Source: Lolium rigidum
Taxonomy: Eukaryota; Streptophyta; Magnoliopsida; Poales; Poaceae
Reading direction: 5' to 3'
Length of the DNA: 64,000 nucleotides
Assembly (NCBI RefSeq): GCF_022539505.1
Contig: NC_061510.1
Span: 396,596,249-396,660,248, forward strand
Shown: positions 21,601 through 34,130 of the stretch, piece by piece
How positions within the stretch are numbered: position 1 is the stretch's first letter
Layout: every line of letters begins with the position of its first letter
Notes under the pieces: generated by a model
Told to the model about the DNA's origin: nothing
What the model saw: only the letters and a program-made list of their open reading frames with translations
Databases searched by the model: none
Position numbers and translations under genes: made by a program

Positions 21601-24600
21601 AGCCGAGTCAACCTGATCCCATGGAATTAGATCCTGATCAAGTATCTGCAATGAATACAGGAAATGGGTGAATTAGAAGTAACATGGTGAAAAGGTCCTA
21701 GTCCTTCCGTTCCAAAATAAGTGTCGACTTTTTCTAGATATGGATGTATCTACACACTAAAATGCGTCTAGATACATCCGTAACTAGACAAAGTTGCAAC
21801 ACTTATTTTGGAACGGAGGTAGTATTAGCTAAGTTAAGGGATCCATACCAGAGCTTCTAGATCGTAATAGTTTGGAACGTCATCTTCAAGGTCAGAGCAT
21901 TCTTCTTGTGGAGCTGGTGCTGGCTCGACTGCAATAGGGTCTTGAAGGCCCAAGTCTGGCAATGCATGTGATGGCATACAGTTCTGTGGAGCAGCCTCAT
22001 TTTGTAATTCTGGTGGATTATTATGTGAGTTGTAATTCATGTGATCAGGCACTTGAACTGGATTGTATACCATCAAACTTTGAGACTCATCGAAAAAATC
22101 TTGCTGTCCTAAATTGCACGACTGTCCATCAGCAAATCCAGATGGATTAGCAGGTAGAGCTTGCATGCATGCGCTCTCATCATTGATGTCAACGTTACCA
22201 TGCATAAATACACTAGAAGTTGAAGGACCTTCAGACAGCTTAGCTCCTAGGATGCAACCTGTATTAATTGCCACTGAATCTTCTCTTATTTCTGATGTGG
22301 ATGGGCTAAGCTTCATTGGTTGTGATGAAGGCTGGGCACTTGTCATATCTCCTCTCTTTATTTGAGCCAAATCAACTGCATTGGAATGCTCGGCCTTTGA
22401 CGGAGGGCTAGTTGCAGGGGGGAATGGAGATACATTGTACTCAGAGTTCCGTCCAGAGGAAGCAGAAGGGCGCACAGGAGAGAACTCGCCATGTGTAAGA
22501 GCATCGTCGTTGCAAGGGATTTCAGGATCTTCCGTGTTTAATGTGCACTCAACACACGGGCCAGGATAACACACTTCATCAGGTGAAGTAAGGACCATGA
22601 TCATTTCAGAAACATCCACTTCATTATTCTGTTGTACATGGGCAGAATCTATCTGATCACAGCAAACGTTGGCCTCGTCCGGGTGCAACAGATCTTCCAG
22701 GATGGAGTCAGCACCTAGTACAACATTGGGATCAGGATCATCTAAGTCTTCCTGATTAGTCTCCTGGGGAGAATTCAGAAAATTTTCGCCGTTCAGGAGC
22801 TCAAACTCGTCGCTGTTGCTGAAATAGGGAAAATCCATGTAATCGCCTTCTGGCATTGGTGCATGATCTAAACCAGGCATGCAAATCCCACCATCCAAAT
22901 TTGCTTGCGATGTGAGTGGGTCTTGGTTTGCTGTCTTTATTTTCTTATCATCAGCAAGAGCGAGTGTGTCTGGTCCCTCAACACCATTCCAGATTGCACC
23001 ACAAGGTACTTGAGAACCATCAGAGTGGCGGATCAAGTGCAGTGAGCCAGGTTCTGGCACTCCTCCGCTGTTGTTCACAGGGAAATGGACATGTTCAACT
23101 CCACCTTGATCATTAATCATCAATGCTTCTGATTCTGCCACTTCATTGCCACACTGATTGCTAGAGTCCAACTGCTGAAACTGCATAGAGTCCTGAAAAT
23201 CTGTGATACCTCTAAGAGAGACACCGTTCCCTTCATTTATTCCAAGATTCGTTCGTTTGTGGTCATACATTTGAACTACATCCGAAAAGCCAAATGGTGC
23301 GTTATTGGCGGCGTCCTCATCTTTTATCATGCTCTCAGGATGCTGAGCATGGAAAGAATGGCCATTCATCTCATGATGCGTCTGTTGTGCACCGCTGTAG
23401 CTCCCACCTGCTTGCCCATAACAGTTCACTGTACCCATCCCTGGTTCGATATTTTGAACCACATGGTCCTCTAAAGATCCAAGTGCGCCTCCACAGACAC
23501 ATTCCCCACCAATCGCCATGCAAGAGCAGGGGGAAATAAGAAACCCAAGGTCGGTGGTGTCACAGGGCTCATTGCGCACTCTCTTCCTCATCGCATAGTA
23601 CAAGTTCTTCACGCTCTCTATCTTACGCTTCTGAAACGAAACATCCCTCGCCTTCGAGTTGAACAGTTTGTGTGCCTTGGCAGGGTTGGAAGTGGAAAGC
23701 TCGGTCTCGTACTCAACCATCCGAGCAGAAGCTTGCACCGAGACCTCTGGGTTATACAGCAACGAAGTCCAGCGATCTTGTATTTCCTGAAGAGTGAACT
23801 TATGGGAGAAACATACGGCTCCTTTCGCCAGGGACTGCAGCGAGGCGCCATTCTGCGGGTATCAAACATAGTATTCAACGGTTAGCGATAAACTAACAGG
23901 GAACTAGTCATCTATTCAGAATTTACGATAACATTTTGAAACAATTGCCGGAGCAGCGTTCCCCACTTTTGTACCCTTTGCGTAGAAGAATACTTACTAA
24001 GGTTATCTCTTGGTGCAATCTTTCTTTACACAAGCTTATTTGTTCATTATTACAAGGTTAATAAGCTGGCGTGTGAAAAATTGTATGGAATTATATTATA
24101 ACTACTACCTCTGTCCTGATTTAATTGACTTCTATCAATACGTTATTTGTTCATTAGCCTTGTCTCCCCCGCGTCGATTAAATAGGAACGGAGGGAGTAT
24201 ATAGCAATGCGAAATTTACAGAATTGTTAGATGGAATTTCACAGAATGTTAAAACTTGTAATAGTGCAGAGTAGACGGGAAAAAAAAAGGAAATCACAGG
24301 AAGCAACAGTTTCTGATTACGCGATACTGTCAATTAACTCATGTGTACTGCAAAGCACCAACATCTTCTTCTTTAAAACACGGAAGAAAAATCAAGAGCA
24401 CTGGCTGTAGACAACAGGGGAGTCCAAGGATTTTGCGAGTTCTTGATCAATGGTGGTCACGCACGGGCACAGGAATTTCCCAAGGCCGGGGAATTGAACA
24501 TTCTGACTAGAAGGTAAAACTCCCAAAAGCCCTGGCTCCGTCGTGCTCCAGCGGCCAAGAAAGAACCCAAGAACAGAAATTGGACACCTCAATCGAATCC

Positions 24601-24748
24601 GACCTAACCTACGCACCGACAAGGGGGGCTTTTCGGCGGTTCCGGTCGCGATCCGGGGGAAGGGGATTACCTCGATGGCGTTCTTGAGGAGGATGTCGTC
24701 CTCGACGAGCCAGTTCCCCGACGACGTCGACGCCGCCAGGGCCCCCAT
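18642..24748 (-). CDS. EMB1967: Microspherule-type FHA-domain protein, seven exons, 867 aa
   Basis: Exons (minus) are 24748-24671, 23852-21849, 21645-21591, 21013-20865, 20455-20369, 19691-19563 and 18743-18642. All introns are GT-AG, and the phases add up to 867 codons plus TGA. The start MGALAAS and the stretch ASLQSLAKGAVCFSHKFTLQ with EIQDRWTSLLYNP match the MCRS_N domain of Arabidopsis EMB1967-type proteins, the plant relatives of human MCRS1. A long acidic, low-complexity centre comes from exon 2. The C-terminus is an FHA phosphopeptide-binding domain (about 745-850: VVLGRETEDVKV, ISRRQA, IKNIGKCSIFVNS, MRLIFHANQEAV). MCRS1 relatives act in chromatin-remodelling and nuclear complexes; the plant role is essential for embryo development in Arabidopsis. 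A CCG repeat lies just upstream of the ATG. No disruption is seen. The LTR element begins 298 bp past the stop, tail to tail. Confidence 0.93.
18888..19011. mobile_element. Stowaway MITE, 124 bp, in FHA-gene intron 6
   Basis: Ends CTCACTCCGTCCATAAAA... and ...TTTTATGGACAGAGCTAG are imperfect inverted repeats flanked by TA. Confidence 0.8.
19328..19391 (+). repeat. Two tandem 32-bp units
   Basis: A unit beginning AGGCAGTTTGCTGGCACC is repeated once, head to tail, with two mismatches, in intron 6 of the FHA gene. Confidence 0.85.
21701..21822. mobile_element. Stowaway MITE, 122 bp, in FHA-gene intron 2
   Basis: Inverted ends GTCCTTCCGTTCCAAAATAA... and ...TTATTTTGGAACGGAGGTAG with flanking TA; the inner parts are also complementary (GTGTCTAGA-like words). 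Confidence 0.88.
24105..24197. mobile_element. Stowaway MITE, 93 bp, in FHA-gene intron 1
   Basis: Ends CTACCTCTGTCCTGATTTAA... and ...TTAAATAGGAACGGAGGGAG with TA on both sides. Confidence 0.8.
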
Positions 24749-25503
24749 GGCGCCGCCGCCGCCGCCGCCGCCGCCGGATGCGCCGCCCAGGTAGGGGAAA
24801 GAGGGAGAGAAGGGGTGGTTGGGGCGGCCGGGTGGTTTAGGGTTTAGAGTAGGAGTGAGGGGAGAAGGGCGCTGGCCGGGGGAGACGGGGAGGGGAGCGG
24901 TGCCGGGTTCGGGTGGGAGCTCCGGGAAAGGCGCGTCATGGACCCGATAGAGATGTGACGAGGTGTGACGCTTTGGCATTACAAGTTTTTACAACAAACA
25001 ATAAGTGTGAAAAAACAGGCAAACTAATTTAGTTTGTCGATATGTCTTGTACTACCAAGCGAAAGGAGTACTAGCTGCCCTTGAGCCGTGTGAAGAGGGA
25101 GGCCACCAACATTGCATTACTTGTGTAAAACCTCTAAAAGAACCACCATATTAGTGAATAAGAAACATGTGACATTCCACTCTCCTTGTTACACGTTTTC
25201 TTTTTATTAGCAAGAAGAATTAGTGGTAAGAACTTTGAAAACAACAATAATGTATGTTAGTCATAACGGAAAAGCGGCTCTTGAAGTACACTCTTTGTGA
25301 TCTTATGAGGGTATTCAGTTGCGAGTAATGCTAAGAAAGTGGGGAGTGATAGTTGAAAGAACATCTCTTGCATTATGTTTTGTGTGTTTGATGTCAATAT
25401 ATGTGATACACTAATGTTTGATTAAGTGGTACAGGGATTACATAGTGTCATATTTGCGTGTGTTGGATATGATCGGTCCGTCAAAAGTTAACGGAAAAGT
25501 GTG
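24749..25503. other. FHA-gene promoter side and unclassified repeat DNA
   Basis: The first 200 bases are the GC-rich 5' leader/promoter of the FHA gene. From about 25300 the sequence resembles LTR-element DNA common in grasses (GATGTCAATATATGTGATAC-like words), but no element end is visible before the gap. Confidence 0.45.
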
Positions 25504-25603
25504 NNNNNNNNNNNNNNNNNNNNNNNNNNNNNNNNNNNNNNNNNNNNNNNNNNNNNNNNNNNNNNNNNNNNNNNNNNNNNNNNNNNNNNNNNNNNNNNNN
25601 NNN
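25504..25603. other. Assembly gap, 100 N
   Basis: Exactly 100 undetermined bases, the usual placeholder for a gap of unknown size. Confidence 0.99.
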
Positions 25604-25816
25604 GGAAAATAGGCCCTTCGTCAAAATCCAGGGTTTTTTCTCGAAGGGTTGGTTGCACTTTAAAACGAGACACCGAACGATTCTGCTGAAACGAGCGTTA
25701 GTGCGTGTTAGTTGCATCCAAAATACACAAATTAGGGGCAAAATCCAAAATACACAAATTAGGGGCAAAACAATAGCAAAAGTGTTTGGGAAAGTAGATA
25801 CGTTTTGGACGTATCA
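25604..25816 (-). mobile_element. LTR fragment abutting the gap
   Basis: On the minus strand the sequence starts TGATACGTCCAAAACGTATC, a form shared by many grass gypsy LTRs, and runs into the gap. A 26-bp unit (ATCCAAAATACACAAATTAG...) is duplicated in tandem near 25719-25770. The LTR end abuts LINE sequence, so it probably inserted into that LINE. Confidence 0.7.
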
Positions 25817-27312
25817 CTAAGTATTATCCACAAGGAAATTTAATTGATACAATATTCTCTGGCAACCCTTCCCCGACTTGGAGCGCCATTGTGTATGGCC
25901 TTGAGTTGCTTAAACAAGGTCTAATTTGGAGAATTGGTGATGGGAGATCGGTGCGCATTTGGCGAGATAATTGGATGCCAAGGGAAACGGTGCTGAAACC
26001 GTTTGGTCCTAAAGGGAGATCACGACTGATCCGAGTATCGAGCCTCCTTGATGAGAATAATCACTGGGATGAGGCGCTGGTTCGGAGAACATTTCCCCAA
26101 ATAGACTCTGAGATTATCTTACGAATTAAAACATCAATGAAGAAGACGAGTGACTATATTGCATGGCAACACGAGAAGAGTGGTTGCTTCTCTGTCCGCA
26201 GTGCATACAAGTTGGGCCTCCGACTATCGCTGAAGGACCATCCACCTATAGCGGGAAGTAATGCACCGCTGGGGGACAAGATGATCTGGAAGAAGATATG
26301 GAAATGCAATATCCCAGAGAAAGTAAGGATTTTTGCTTGGAAGGCTCTCTCTAATGCTTTGGCTACAGAGTTGAGCAAGAAGAGGAGACACTTTCCTGTC
26401 ACGGGTGTATGCCAGGTCTGCGGCAATGGCCAGGAGGACTCTTACCATGCCCTGATTGGGTGCCCGCATGCAGCTGCTTTGTGGTCGGCCATGGGCCAAG
26501 TCTGGCAACTACCGAGATTACCAAATCAAAGTGGACGTGAGGACTGGCTGGAAGCGTGGCTAGAGTCATCCCCGATGGACTTGTGATGTAGGTTACTCAT
26601 GATCGCGTGGAGGGTCTGGTATGCACGCAATGAAATCACCCATGATAAACCCTTGCCTTCAATCGAAGGGTCCAAGCGCTTCATATGCAGCTACATGCAA
26701 TCTTTGGAAAATATTCGCAAGCTAGATCCTGAGGTGGTCATCAAGGGCCAGCTGCCGGTGGGAATCATGACACCCCCGACCCCTGTCATGAGACCAACTG
26801 TTACAACTGAAAGATGGATAGCTCCCCCCTTGGGACGTCTGAAACTGAATGTGGATGGAGCATATGTTGCCCAGTCAGGGGAGGCAGGTGTAGGTATCAT
26901 TCTACGCAATAACGAAGGGGTGGCCTGTTTAGCCGCCTGTCAACGTCTGCAGTTTTGCTCCTCGGCTCTTGATGCGGAATTGCAGGCATGTCTGATGGGG
27001 GTGCGCCTGGCACTTGATCATTGTAATGAAGACATACTGGTGGAAACAGATAGCTTGGAGCTGGTGCGTATGGCGCTAGGAAAACTGAAGGATGGATCTA
27101 GTCTGGGGCCTGCGGTGGAAGACCTGAAGCTATTACTAGAGGAGGAACGCATTATTTCCTTTTCAAAAATCCCTAGGTCTTGTAATAGTGTCAGTCATGA
27201 ACTTGCTAGAATTGGCATGGTAGAACATAGATCTAATGTGTGGATTGGGTCGGCACCGGACTTCCTTGTGTCCCGGATTGGCCAGGATTGTAACGGTACT
27301 ATTATCACTTAA
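25817..27312 (+). pseudogene. LINE ORF2 C-terminus: zf-RVT and RNase H domains, one stop
   Basis: The frame reads from KYYPQGNLIDTIFSG through the post-RT linker (LIWRIGDGRSVRIWRDNWMP). A zinc-binding RT-associated domain follows (WKCNIPEKVRIFAWKAL, CQVCGNGQEDSYHALIGC). After one in-frame TGA at 26584-26586 comes a plant LINE-type RNase H (LKLNVDGAY with its Asp, ALDAELQACLMGVRLAL with the Glu, ILVETDSLELV with the next Asp). The upstream reverse transcriptase is missing, so it is a dead fragment. Confidence 0.88.
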
Positions 27313-27341
27313 TAGAAGTTACTTTCCCCGCAAAAAAAAAT
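25817..27341 (+). mobile_element. LINE (non-LTR retrotransposon), 3' part
   Basis: Contains the C-terminal end of LINE ORF2 and a short 3' UTR ending in a poly-A run at about 27333-27341. The 5' part (endonuclease and reverse-transcriptase core) is absent on this side of the gap. Confidence 0.85.
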
Positions 27342-28040
27342 TATTATTAGTTTTGTCCATTTCGGCAAACACTTGACCGTGCCTATTTGTGAGCATACAA
27401 CGTGTCCTTCGTTTTGTTGGATTCTTTATGCTAAGACTCTTTAAATGCAACGTTATAAGTGAATTTTTGATTTTTTTTCATATTTCTTTATGTCAATGTA
27501 AGATTTGTGCACCTGGGTAAATTTTCCCTAGCTTCGCCCTGGGTAGAGTTGTGGGGAGGGAGTGGAGTTTGGGGGCACACACAATCTGGCAGGCGCGATT
27601 CCATGGTCCTGCAGGTGCAGCTCACGCGCCGCAGCCCGCATGGGCTTTCGTCGCCGCCGCGTCCGCGTCATCGCCGCATGCAGCGAGGCAGCTTTTCCAT
27701 CTGCCGGTGCAGCCAGCCAGAGCAGGGCGCTGTCTGCTGCTAATGGCTTGCTTGGACGCATACGGATACGGTGCGTGTCGTGCAGCCGTACGGGCCGGCC
27801 GTGCATCTTCCTTCTTTTTCGAAACACCACAACAGCGGGTTCGCATGACCATGTGCGTCTGCGCCTATGTGCCTCACACAGCCTCAGTTTCAAATTTAAT
27901 CTGCTCTGTGTACACCCTGTTGAAACCATAACATTTTGGCTCCGCTTGGTGGTATAGCTTGAACCAACGGGACAACTGCAGGGGGGAAAACGGAGTATAT
28001 TTGTTACGGTCAATTACCACGAGCTATTACGATATTATTA

Positions 28041-28070
28041 CTACCTCCGTCTAAAATTAGACGGAGGGCG
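28041..28070. repeat. 30-bp perfect-stem hairpin of Stowaway end sequence
   Basis: CTACCTCCGTCTAA followed by its near complement TTAGACGGAGGGCG; only the terminal repeats of a Stowaway remain. Confidence 0.65.
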
Positions 28071-28548
28071 TAGTAAAAACAAGAGTGCACATGTGCACTA
28101 GGTTACCGTTGATCCAAACAAAAACAAAATTGCATTACAAATGATGTCCTTTTGGCCGATAAGGACGAAAATCGAGCCCAAATAGGTGGACTTGGGTGGT
28201 GCCACATTAGTATGGCGTACCAAAATTTTGGTAAGGGTAGCATGGGCTTAGGGCGGGAACGTATCACCTGAAAATAGACTACATCCTGCAAATCTGCAAA
28301 CTCCCGTCGGTGCCGTCGGATTTGATACAAACGGTCAGATCTCCTGATCCTTTCCACCACCATGCAGTTTGTAGAAACCCCCCCTACACATCTATTATTT
28401 GCGTCATCCATCCCTGTCCCCTTGTGTCTGGAACAGCAGGTAGACAGAAACCCCCACGAGATCCCCTTTCTTCTCCATCTCCGTGCTCTCCATTCCCCAT
28501 CATAGATCGAGCAGGATAGTCCATGGATACGGCTCCCCTGCCGGCTTA

Positions 28549-28767
28549 AGGCCACTTCTTTTCGGCTTCTACGATGGCTTATGGGGGAAGCTTCTTCCTA
28601 CCTACTTCTCCCAGAAGCTCTGATGCCAAATTTGTTCTGGCTTATACTCGAGTTTAGATCAAACTAGATTATAAGCCAAAACAAATTTTGGATTCGAGCT
28701 TCTAGGAGAAGGTGGTGGGGAGAAGCTTCTTCCAGAAGCCAACGGAGAAGCCGAAAAGAAGTGGCCC
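28549..28767. mobile_element. Tourist/Harbinger-like MITE, 219 bp
   Basis: Inverted ends GGCCACTTCTTTTCGGCTTCT and its complement, flanked by TTA on both sides (28546-28548 and 28768-28770). The inner halves are also complementary (AGAAGCTTCTTCC words), so the whole element can fold into one long hairpin. Confidence 0.82.
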
Positions 28768-28770
28768 TTA

Positions 28771-29871
28771 GTTCCGCACCCTACCGCCTAGCTACCTCCT
28801 TGTTTGCACGCAGCTCGAATTCAACATTTCTCGGCCTCGATCTGTGCGCCGCCATGCTCTCGGTTGACGCCGTTCAAAGCTTCGTTCTTGTGCCGCCCGA
28901 CCATACTTGGTCCACAACGCCGCCGCCTCCTTCCTAGATTCACCCACCTTACGAAGCAGGGTGGGGGCATTTACATCCAGTACCAAGACCCTCTCCGTTC
29001 ACGTTGTAGGATGTACGTCTGGAGAACCTGAAATCTAGGTTTTTTTTTATTTCAGTTCATACTCGAGATTACGACGAGGTAAGTTTAATACTAAGCAAAT
29101 GTCAAGTTCTTTGTCCATATAAACTAAGTTTAATTGCCTGATAAATGTATCTGTTCGTCTCAGTACATTCATTCAGAAGCAGATGCCGCCGTGGAATATC
29201 ATGTTCGCAATATGTATATATTATCTAATTTATGGATTAGCTAGTATTTGTAGAATTAATCTGAATGCAAACTTTGTACTAGCCACCTGATGGCTAATGT
29301 CATGATGCAGTCCATGCTCCATTGTATCATAAGATGACGCCCATGGGTTGAAGATTAATGCACTTTCTAGTTATCTAGATTGACATGCAGGTGCTGTATA
29401 TAGCTCGAGTATTCAGTTCTCCGTCGATAAGAAATATGTGCCAGTGTTTGCAACATTAGTGCTAGCTATAGCTAAAATGTTTATACACTGTATCTGAAGC
29501 AATTCTTTATCACGTCCACAAGAACTCGTTTTGGTCAATTCTTTGAAACATAAAGAAAATCAGGTCATCATATATATCCAAAATTCTCACAACGAACAAA
29601 GTAAGTGGCACAGGAAACGGAGAGTAAAAAAAATGGCACATCAAGGACCGAATGTCCAGGAACGGGAGGCACCAACTGTACCAGCGGGTCTAATTTTTTG
29701 AGACGAACATTTTGTAAAGGGCCTTACTGAAAATGTAAACTTGTGGCTGAGGGCGCTTTCTTGCAAAATGACTGTGACAAGATCACAGCCGCTGGTACAG
29801 GATCCTACGGGCCTGAGCAAACATTTGCAGATTTTCAGGATCTGAGCGTTTGCACCTGATACGCCCCCGGC
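28771..29871. other. Intergenic, no gene recognised
   Basis: Mostly AT-rich with short frames only. A GC-rich patch at 28800-29030 looks leader-like but has no continuing frame. Confidence 0.4.
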
Positions 29872-29874
29872 TTA

Positions 29875-31464
29875 GGGCATCTCCAACCGGGCGACCAAAA
29901 TGGACGCGCTGGACCGTCCGTTTTGGATCGTTTGGGTGGCCGAGCGGATGCGCGGACGGAGCCCCGCGTCCGCGCGTTCGTTTGGGTCGCGCTCTGCGCC
30001 CAACGCGGCAGGTTTGGGTCGCGCCCCCGTACAGTACTTTTTCTTGTAAATTCACTATAAAAACACAAAATAAATTGTAGAAAATATATAAAATAGTACA
30101 AATGCTCAAAATTTATTACACATTACATTGTCCACGTAATCAAGGATAAAGTATTATTCAAAAAAAATGAAAAAACGATACAAATGATCTAGGCTTCCGG
30201 ATTTTCTTCATCATTGTTGTTTGCAGCATTGTTGCCTACATGCTGCCAGACGTGCTCGATCAAATCTGCCTGCAGCTGGTTGTGTACAGCTAGATCTCGA
30301 ATTTCATGGTGTGCATGAAGAATTTCCTGGAATGATGCCGGGCCACCTTGAGGAGTAACCAACTCTCCCTGTCCCTCCCAGTCATTATCATAGAGTGAAT
30401 CATCCCGCTCTACCTCAACAATCATGTTATGCATGATTACACATGCGGTCATCACCTCCCACAGAGTTTGCACATCCCAGGCTCTGGCAGGGTGTCTGAC
30501 GATAGCCCAACGAGCTTGAAGGATGCCAAACGCCCGCTCGACATCTTTCCAGGCTGCCTCCTGCTCTTTGGCAAACCTTGCCTCCTGCTCTGAGTTGGGT
30601 TTTCGGATTGTCTTCACGAGTGTAGCCCAAGGTGGATAGATACCATCGGCAAGGTAGTACCCCTTGGTGTAGTGGTGGCCATTGATCTCAAAATCCACAT
30701 CAGGGGACTGACCGTACGCTAGCCTATCAAACACCGGAGAGCGCTGCAGCACATTGATGTCATTGTGTGAGCCAACAATTCCGAAGAATGAGTGCCAAAT
30801 CCATGTATCCTGTGAAGAAGTAGTCATCATCGCTGTCCACCATGATCTACAGATGAAAAGGGACAAATTTTAGTATGCCCATTTCATCGAACACCTAGCA
30901 CGCGGAGGCCATCCAATGCGTCCGTAGGGACCTGCAGGCCATGGCCGTCTCGGCCGACTTGCGGTTTGCAAACACGGTGCACGAGAGCTCACCTCCGGCG
31001 GATACGGCGCAGCTGCGAACGGTGGGAGGTCTCGCGACGGTGGGAGGACAGCGGCGACGGCGATAGCGTCCTCCGACTCTGCTATGACGCGGCGAAAGCA
31101 GCGCGGGGCCGCGACCTATGCTTTCGCCCCGCTTGTCGGCGTCTCGACGACGGTGGCCGGCGTCGACGCCTCTCCCAAATCGCCGGTCCTTGGCTGGCGG
31201 CGGAGCGGCGGGAGATGTGTGCGAGGGGTTTGTGTTTTGGGAGACAGACAGGCGGGCCAAGGGCGGACAAGGGGAGGACGCGAGCGACCAGCATCCGGCG
31301 TCCGCGGGCACGCAAACTCGTCCCAGATTTGGACCGGGTTTGGGTCGTCCCGGACGCCGCGGCCATCCGTTTTAGGGATGGGTCCGCGCTGGGCCGCGTT
31401 TTTTGTCCGATTGGACCCATCCGAACGCGCGGGCGCGGTTTAGGTCGCCCCGTTGGAGATGTCC
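29875..31464 (-). mobile_element. PIF/Harbinger transposon, internally deleted, 1590 bp
   Basis: Inverted ends GGGCATCTCCAACCGGGCGACC and its near complement, flanked by TTA (29872-29874 and 31465-31467), the target duplication typical of Harbinger. It keeps only the C-terminal half of a transposase; the second Harbinger protein (Myb/SANT type) is not present. Its ends and subterminal 150 bp closely match the element at 36495-37983. Confidence 0.9.
30189..30866 (-). pseudogene. Harbinger transposase, C-terminal part (DDE nuclease)
   Basis: From about residue 20 the 225-codon frame matches the HARBI1/DDE_4 nuclease: IWHSFFGIVGSHNDINVLQR, GYYLADGIYPPW with the second catalytic Asp, and VERAFGILQARWAIVRHPAR with the catalytic Glu. 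The first Asp and the N-terminal DNA-binding half are missing, and the first 15-20 residues come from unrelated element DNA at the deletion junction. Harbinger nucleases usually run to about 400 aa. It is unlikely to work alone. Confidence 0.88.
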
Positions 31465-31467
31465 TTA

Positions 31468-34130
31468 CAACCAACCGTACACAGGGACTTATTCCTCATC
31501 TTTCACATTCGCTAAAGAAAAACTAATCCTCATGTTCAACCTAGCCTGCATGAGCATGAATTTGATAAAGAAACAACGAGCATAACATAACAAAAATCTG
31601 GTGGTCACTGACAAATCAAGAGAAAAAATAGAATTGATCAAGTGTGTCATTTTAGTTGTCACGACTAAATCATGAGTAAAAGGCTTCACATGTTTGTCTA
31701 CTACAACAAGTTTTGTCCGGTTTCGGTGATGGAGGGGCCATGACATCGACATGTTTTTGGCTCATGCAAGTATTTGTAGTCATCGCTAGGTGGTCTAAAA
31801 TGTTCATTACCTCTTTGTACTACATGGATGCTTATCAATGGATCTAAGAAATTTTCACAAAAAGAAAAGACTTCACACGTGGAAGATTTTAATTGTCACC
31901 GAGCAAATCACATAGTTTTCGACTAAGAAAATAAATGCACAGGCTGATTTACGAATGTGCCATGGTGGGTGTTAGGACTTGATGTACGATTGATCCTATC
32001 CGTTGAATCAGAATGGAGAGCCCAGAAGAACTGTAGCACTAGATATCTTCTCACCCCATGGCCCCCTCCCTGAGATGTAGCGTCATCTCGCCCCTCTTCT
32101 CCATACCGTCCCCTCTCTTCCAGAAAAAAAGAAAATGGGACTGGCCAGGGCTAGCCCATGGAGGCGTATTTTTTTATAGAAGGCGAAGTAGTCGACTCAT
32201 CACTACCTTTAGGCTGTTTGATTGAGCTTATTTTCTGCTTTTAGATTTTATCTTATAAGCTACGAAAGCACCTAAATAGGCGTTTTGGCTTTGGCTTTTG
32301 GTTGGATAAAAGGACCTATTCAAACGATTTTGTTGCTTATAAAGAAAAGCCAAAAATAAGTCTTAACAAACACCCCCTTTGTCCACCTCTTTGTTGGTAA
32401 TACCGTAATATCAAACATTGAATATTAAACGCGTTTCTGACTGCCCCACTCTCTAAATGAGACTAACGACGGATAGATGGTAAATGAAAACCGAGGAGTG
32501 TTGTAACGAAGCAATGGTAAGATCGAGATTTACATTAGTCAAATGGAAAAACTGAGATTAGAACAGAACATAGAGGCAGGAATGATAAAAACCCAGTAAA
32601 AATGAATGCAAAATAATTATTACCATAGAAATACAAGAATTTCTAACAACAGTACAAAAAATGGAAATAAAATAGCACACAAAAAAAGTTCATATGGACC
32701 AACGCGTTTGACTTTCTTCTGGTGCATTAACTGTGACATAGTCGCTCCATTTATTTTATGTGAAATACTTATCATAGTCATTTCTTCTCTCAATGTTTCT
32801 CTCTCACGAAATGACAAAAATTATATCTTGGATTTACAACTAAATTAGATTTATAATATATTTACACTAAAATTTTATACTTGTTTATAACTCATTTTTT
32901 CCTCAATTCATGGTCATAGTTAGTGCGGCATGCTAAATTTACACCATAATTAATAACAAAAATAAATTAATTACATCGTGCCTTTCAAAGATATTGTAAT
33001 CAAATCATGTCAAATGAGAGAAGAAAGAAAAGAATGATTTCCATGTATGTCCAGATCAATTTGCGTAACTCGCAAATTGGATATAGCTAAGTAGCAACAT
33101 TAGTGCATACTTAGCTATGTTTATAGATATCTCTAAATTGTATGTTATAAGAATATTTTGTAGGAGGTTTCTATTTTATGATTTGATATGCTTGGATAGA
33201 AAAATCTAGAGTATATATGGTGTTTAAGGGGAATCGTGGCACCAAATCATTGGTATGCTGCTCTTAGGACAAAATGTGCCGTACATATAACAATGCTCTT
33301 TGCAATAAGGAGTATTTCCGATTCTATGTATTTTCTCTATAATTGGTACCAAATTGGGCATTCCTAGTATCAAACTGAGTATTCCCGACCAACTGCTTGA
33401 CAAAAGCTTTGCCGACCAACATTCTGTTGGTAACGCTGAATTTCGCCGACCAACGCCTGTTGGGAATCTAGTGTTGTTGATAAAAAAAACCCTGAAAAAA
33501 GATAGATAGCAGCAACCTAACTGAACTGGACCATGATGTTGATCAAACTGATTTATTTGTATGTAGTGGTGCCCAATATTAGTTTGTGGTGTGGACTTAA
33601 CACGGGAAATATTGAAGGTCAATAACATGAGAATGTTAGGTCGCTAGCAACTCGAAATTTATGAGGCAAGATTTTTTTAAGCTGGAAACTTCTAAATGAT
33701 TAACTCAGTGACCATGAACCCGGTTTATGATCCATATTTACCGCCAGCTTCATCATGAATAGATCTTCAAAACTAGACCTTGTGCTGATATGCTTGGACG
33801 ATTCCTTTGGTTTTCCGATTTTAAAGTTACCACCCGATGACTCAACATAACTTAGTTTCTGCCTTTCTGGTAGTATATAGTATTTTCTTGAGGAGCTATT
33901 TTGCTGACCCCTGCGAGAGATGCTTGACTACCGTGTTTTGCAAGCAGTTGAGAGTACTACTTGCCTGCTGATAAGAAAGTGGCATCCAGACGAATAAAAA
34001 TCATTTCAGCGAGTAACCCCAAAAAGAAGCGTGTAAAAGAGAGCAGTAAGTTAAATCATTTCACAGCCATCCATGCATGCATGGCTGGGATCATGTGAGC
34101 CTTGAGGGACACGCTCCGATGTTCTCGTGA
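31468..34130. other. Non-coding part of duplicated unit 1
   Basis: AT-rich DNA holding blocks g to k of the duplicated unit (compare 41540-44770 and 47440-48110). No gene is seen; short frames are not conserved in the paralogous copy. Confidence 0.55.
32212..32376. mobile_element. Unclassified MITE with about 30-bp imperfect inverted ends
   Basis: Left end GGCTGTTTGATTGAGCTTAT and right end, read in reverse, GGGTGTTTGTTAAGACTTAT continue into complementary CTTTT-rich arms. CCTTT lies at both outer sides. The superfamily is not clear; hAT-like is possible. Confidence 0.5.

Noticed and set aside
27551..27957. Overlapping GC-rich frames
   Set aside because: The same region in paralogous copies at 34440, 35930 and 39020 does not keep any of these frames open.
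30966..31526. Long plus-strand frames near the right end of the Harbinger relic
   Set aside because: They lie in GC-rich subterminal transposon DNA and extend past the element end; no domain is present.
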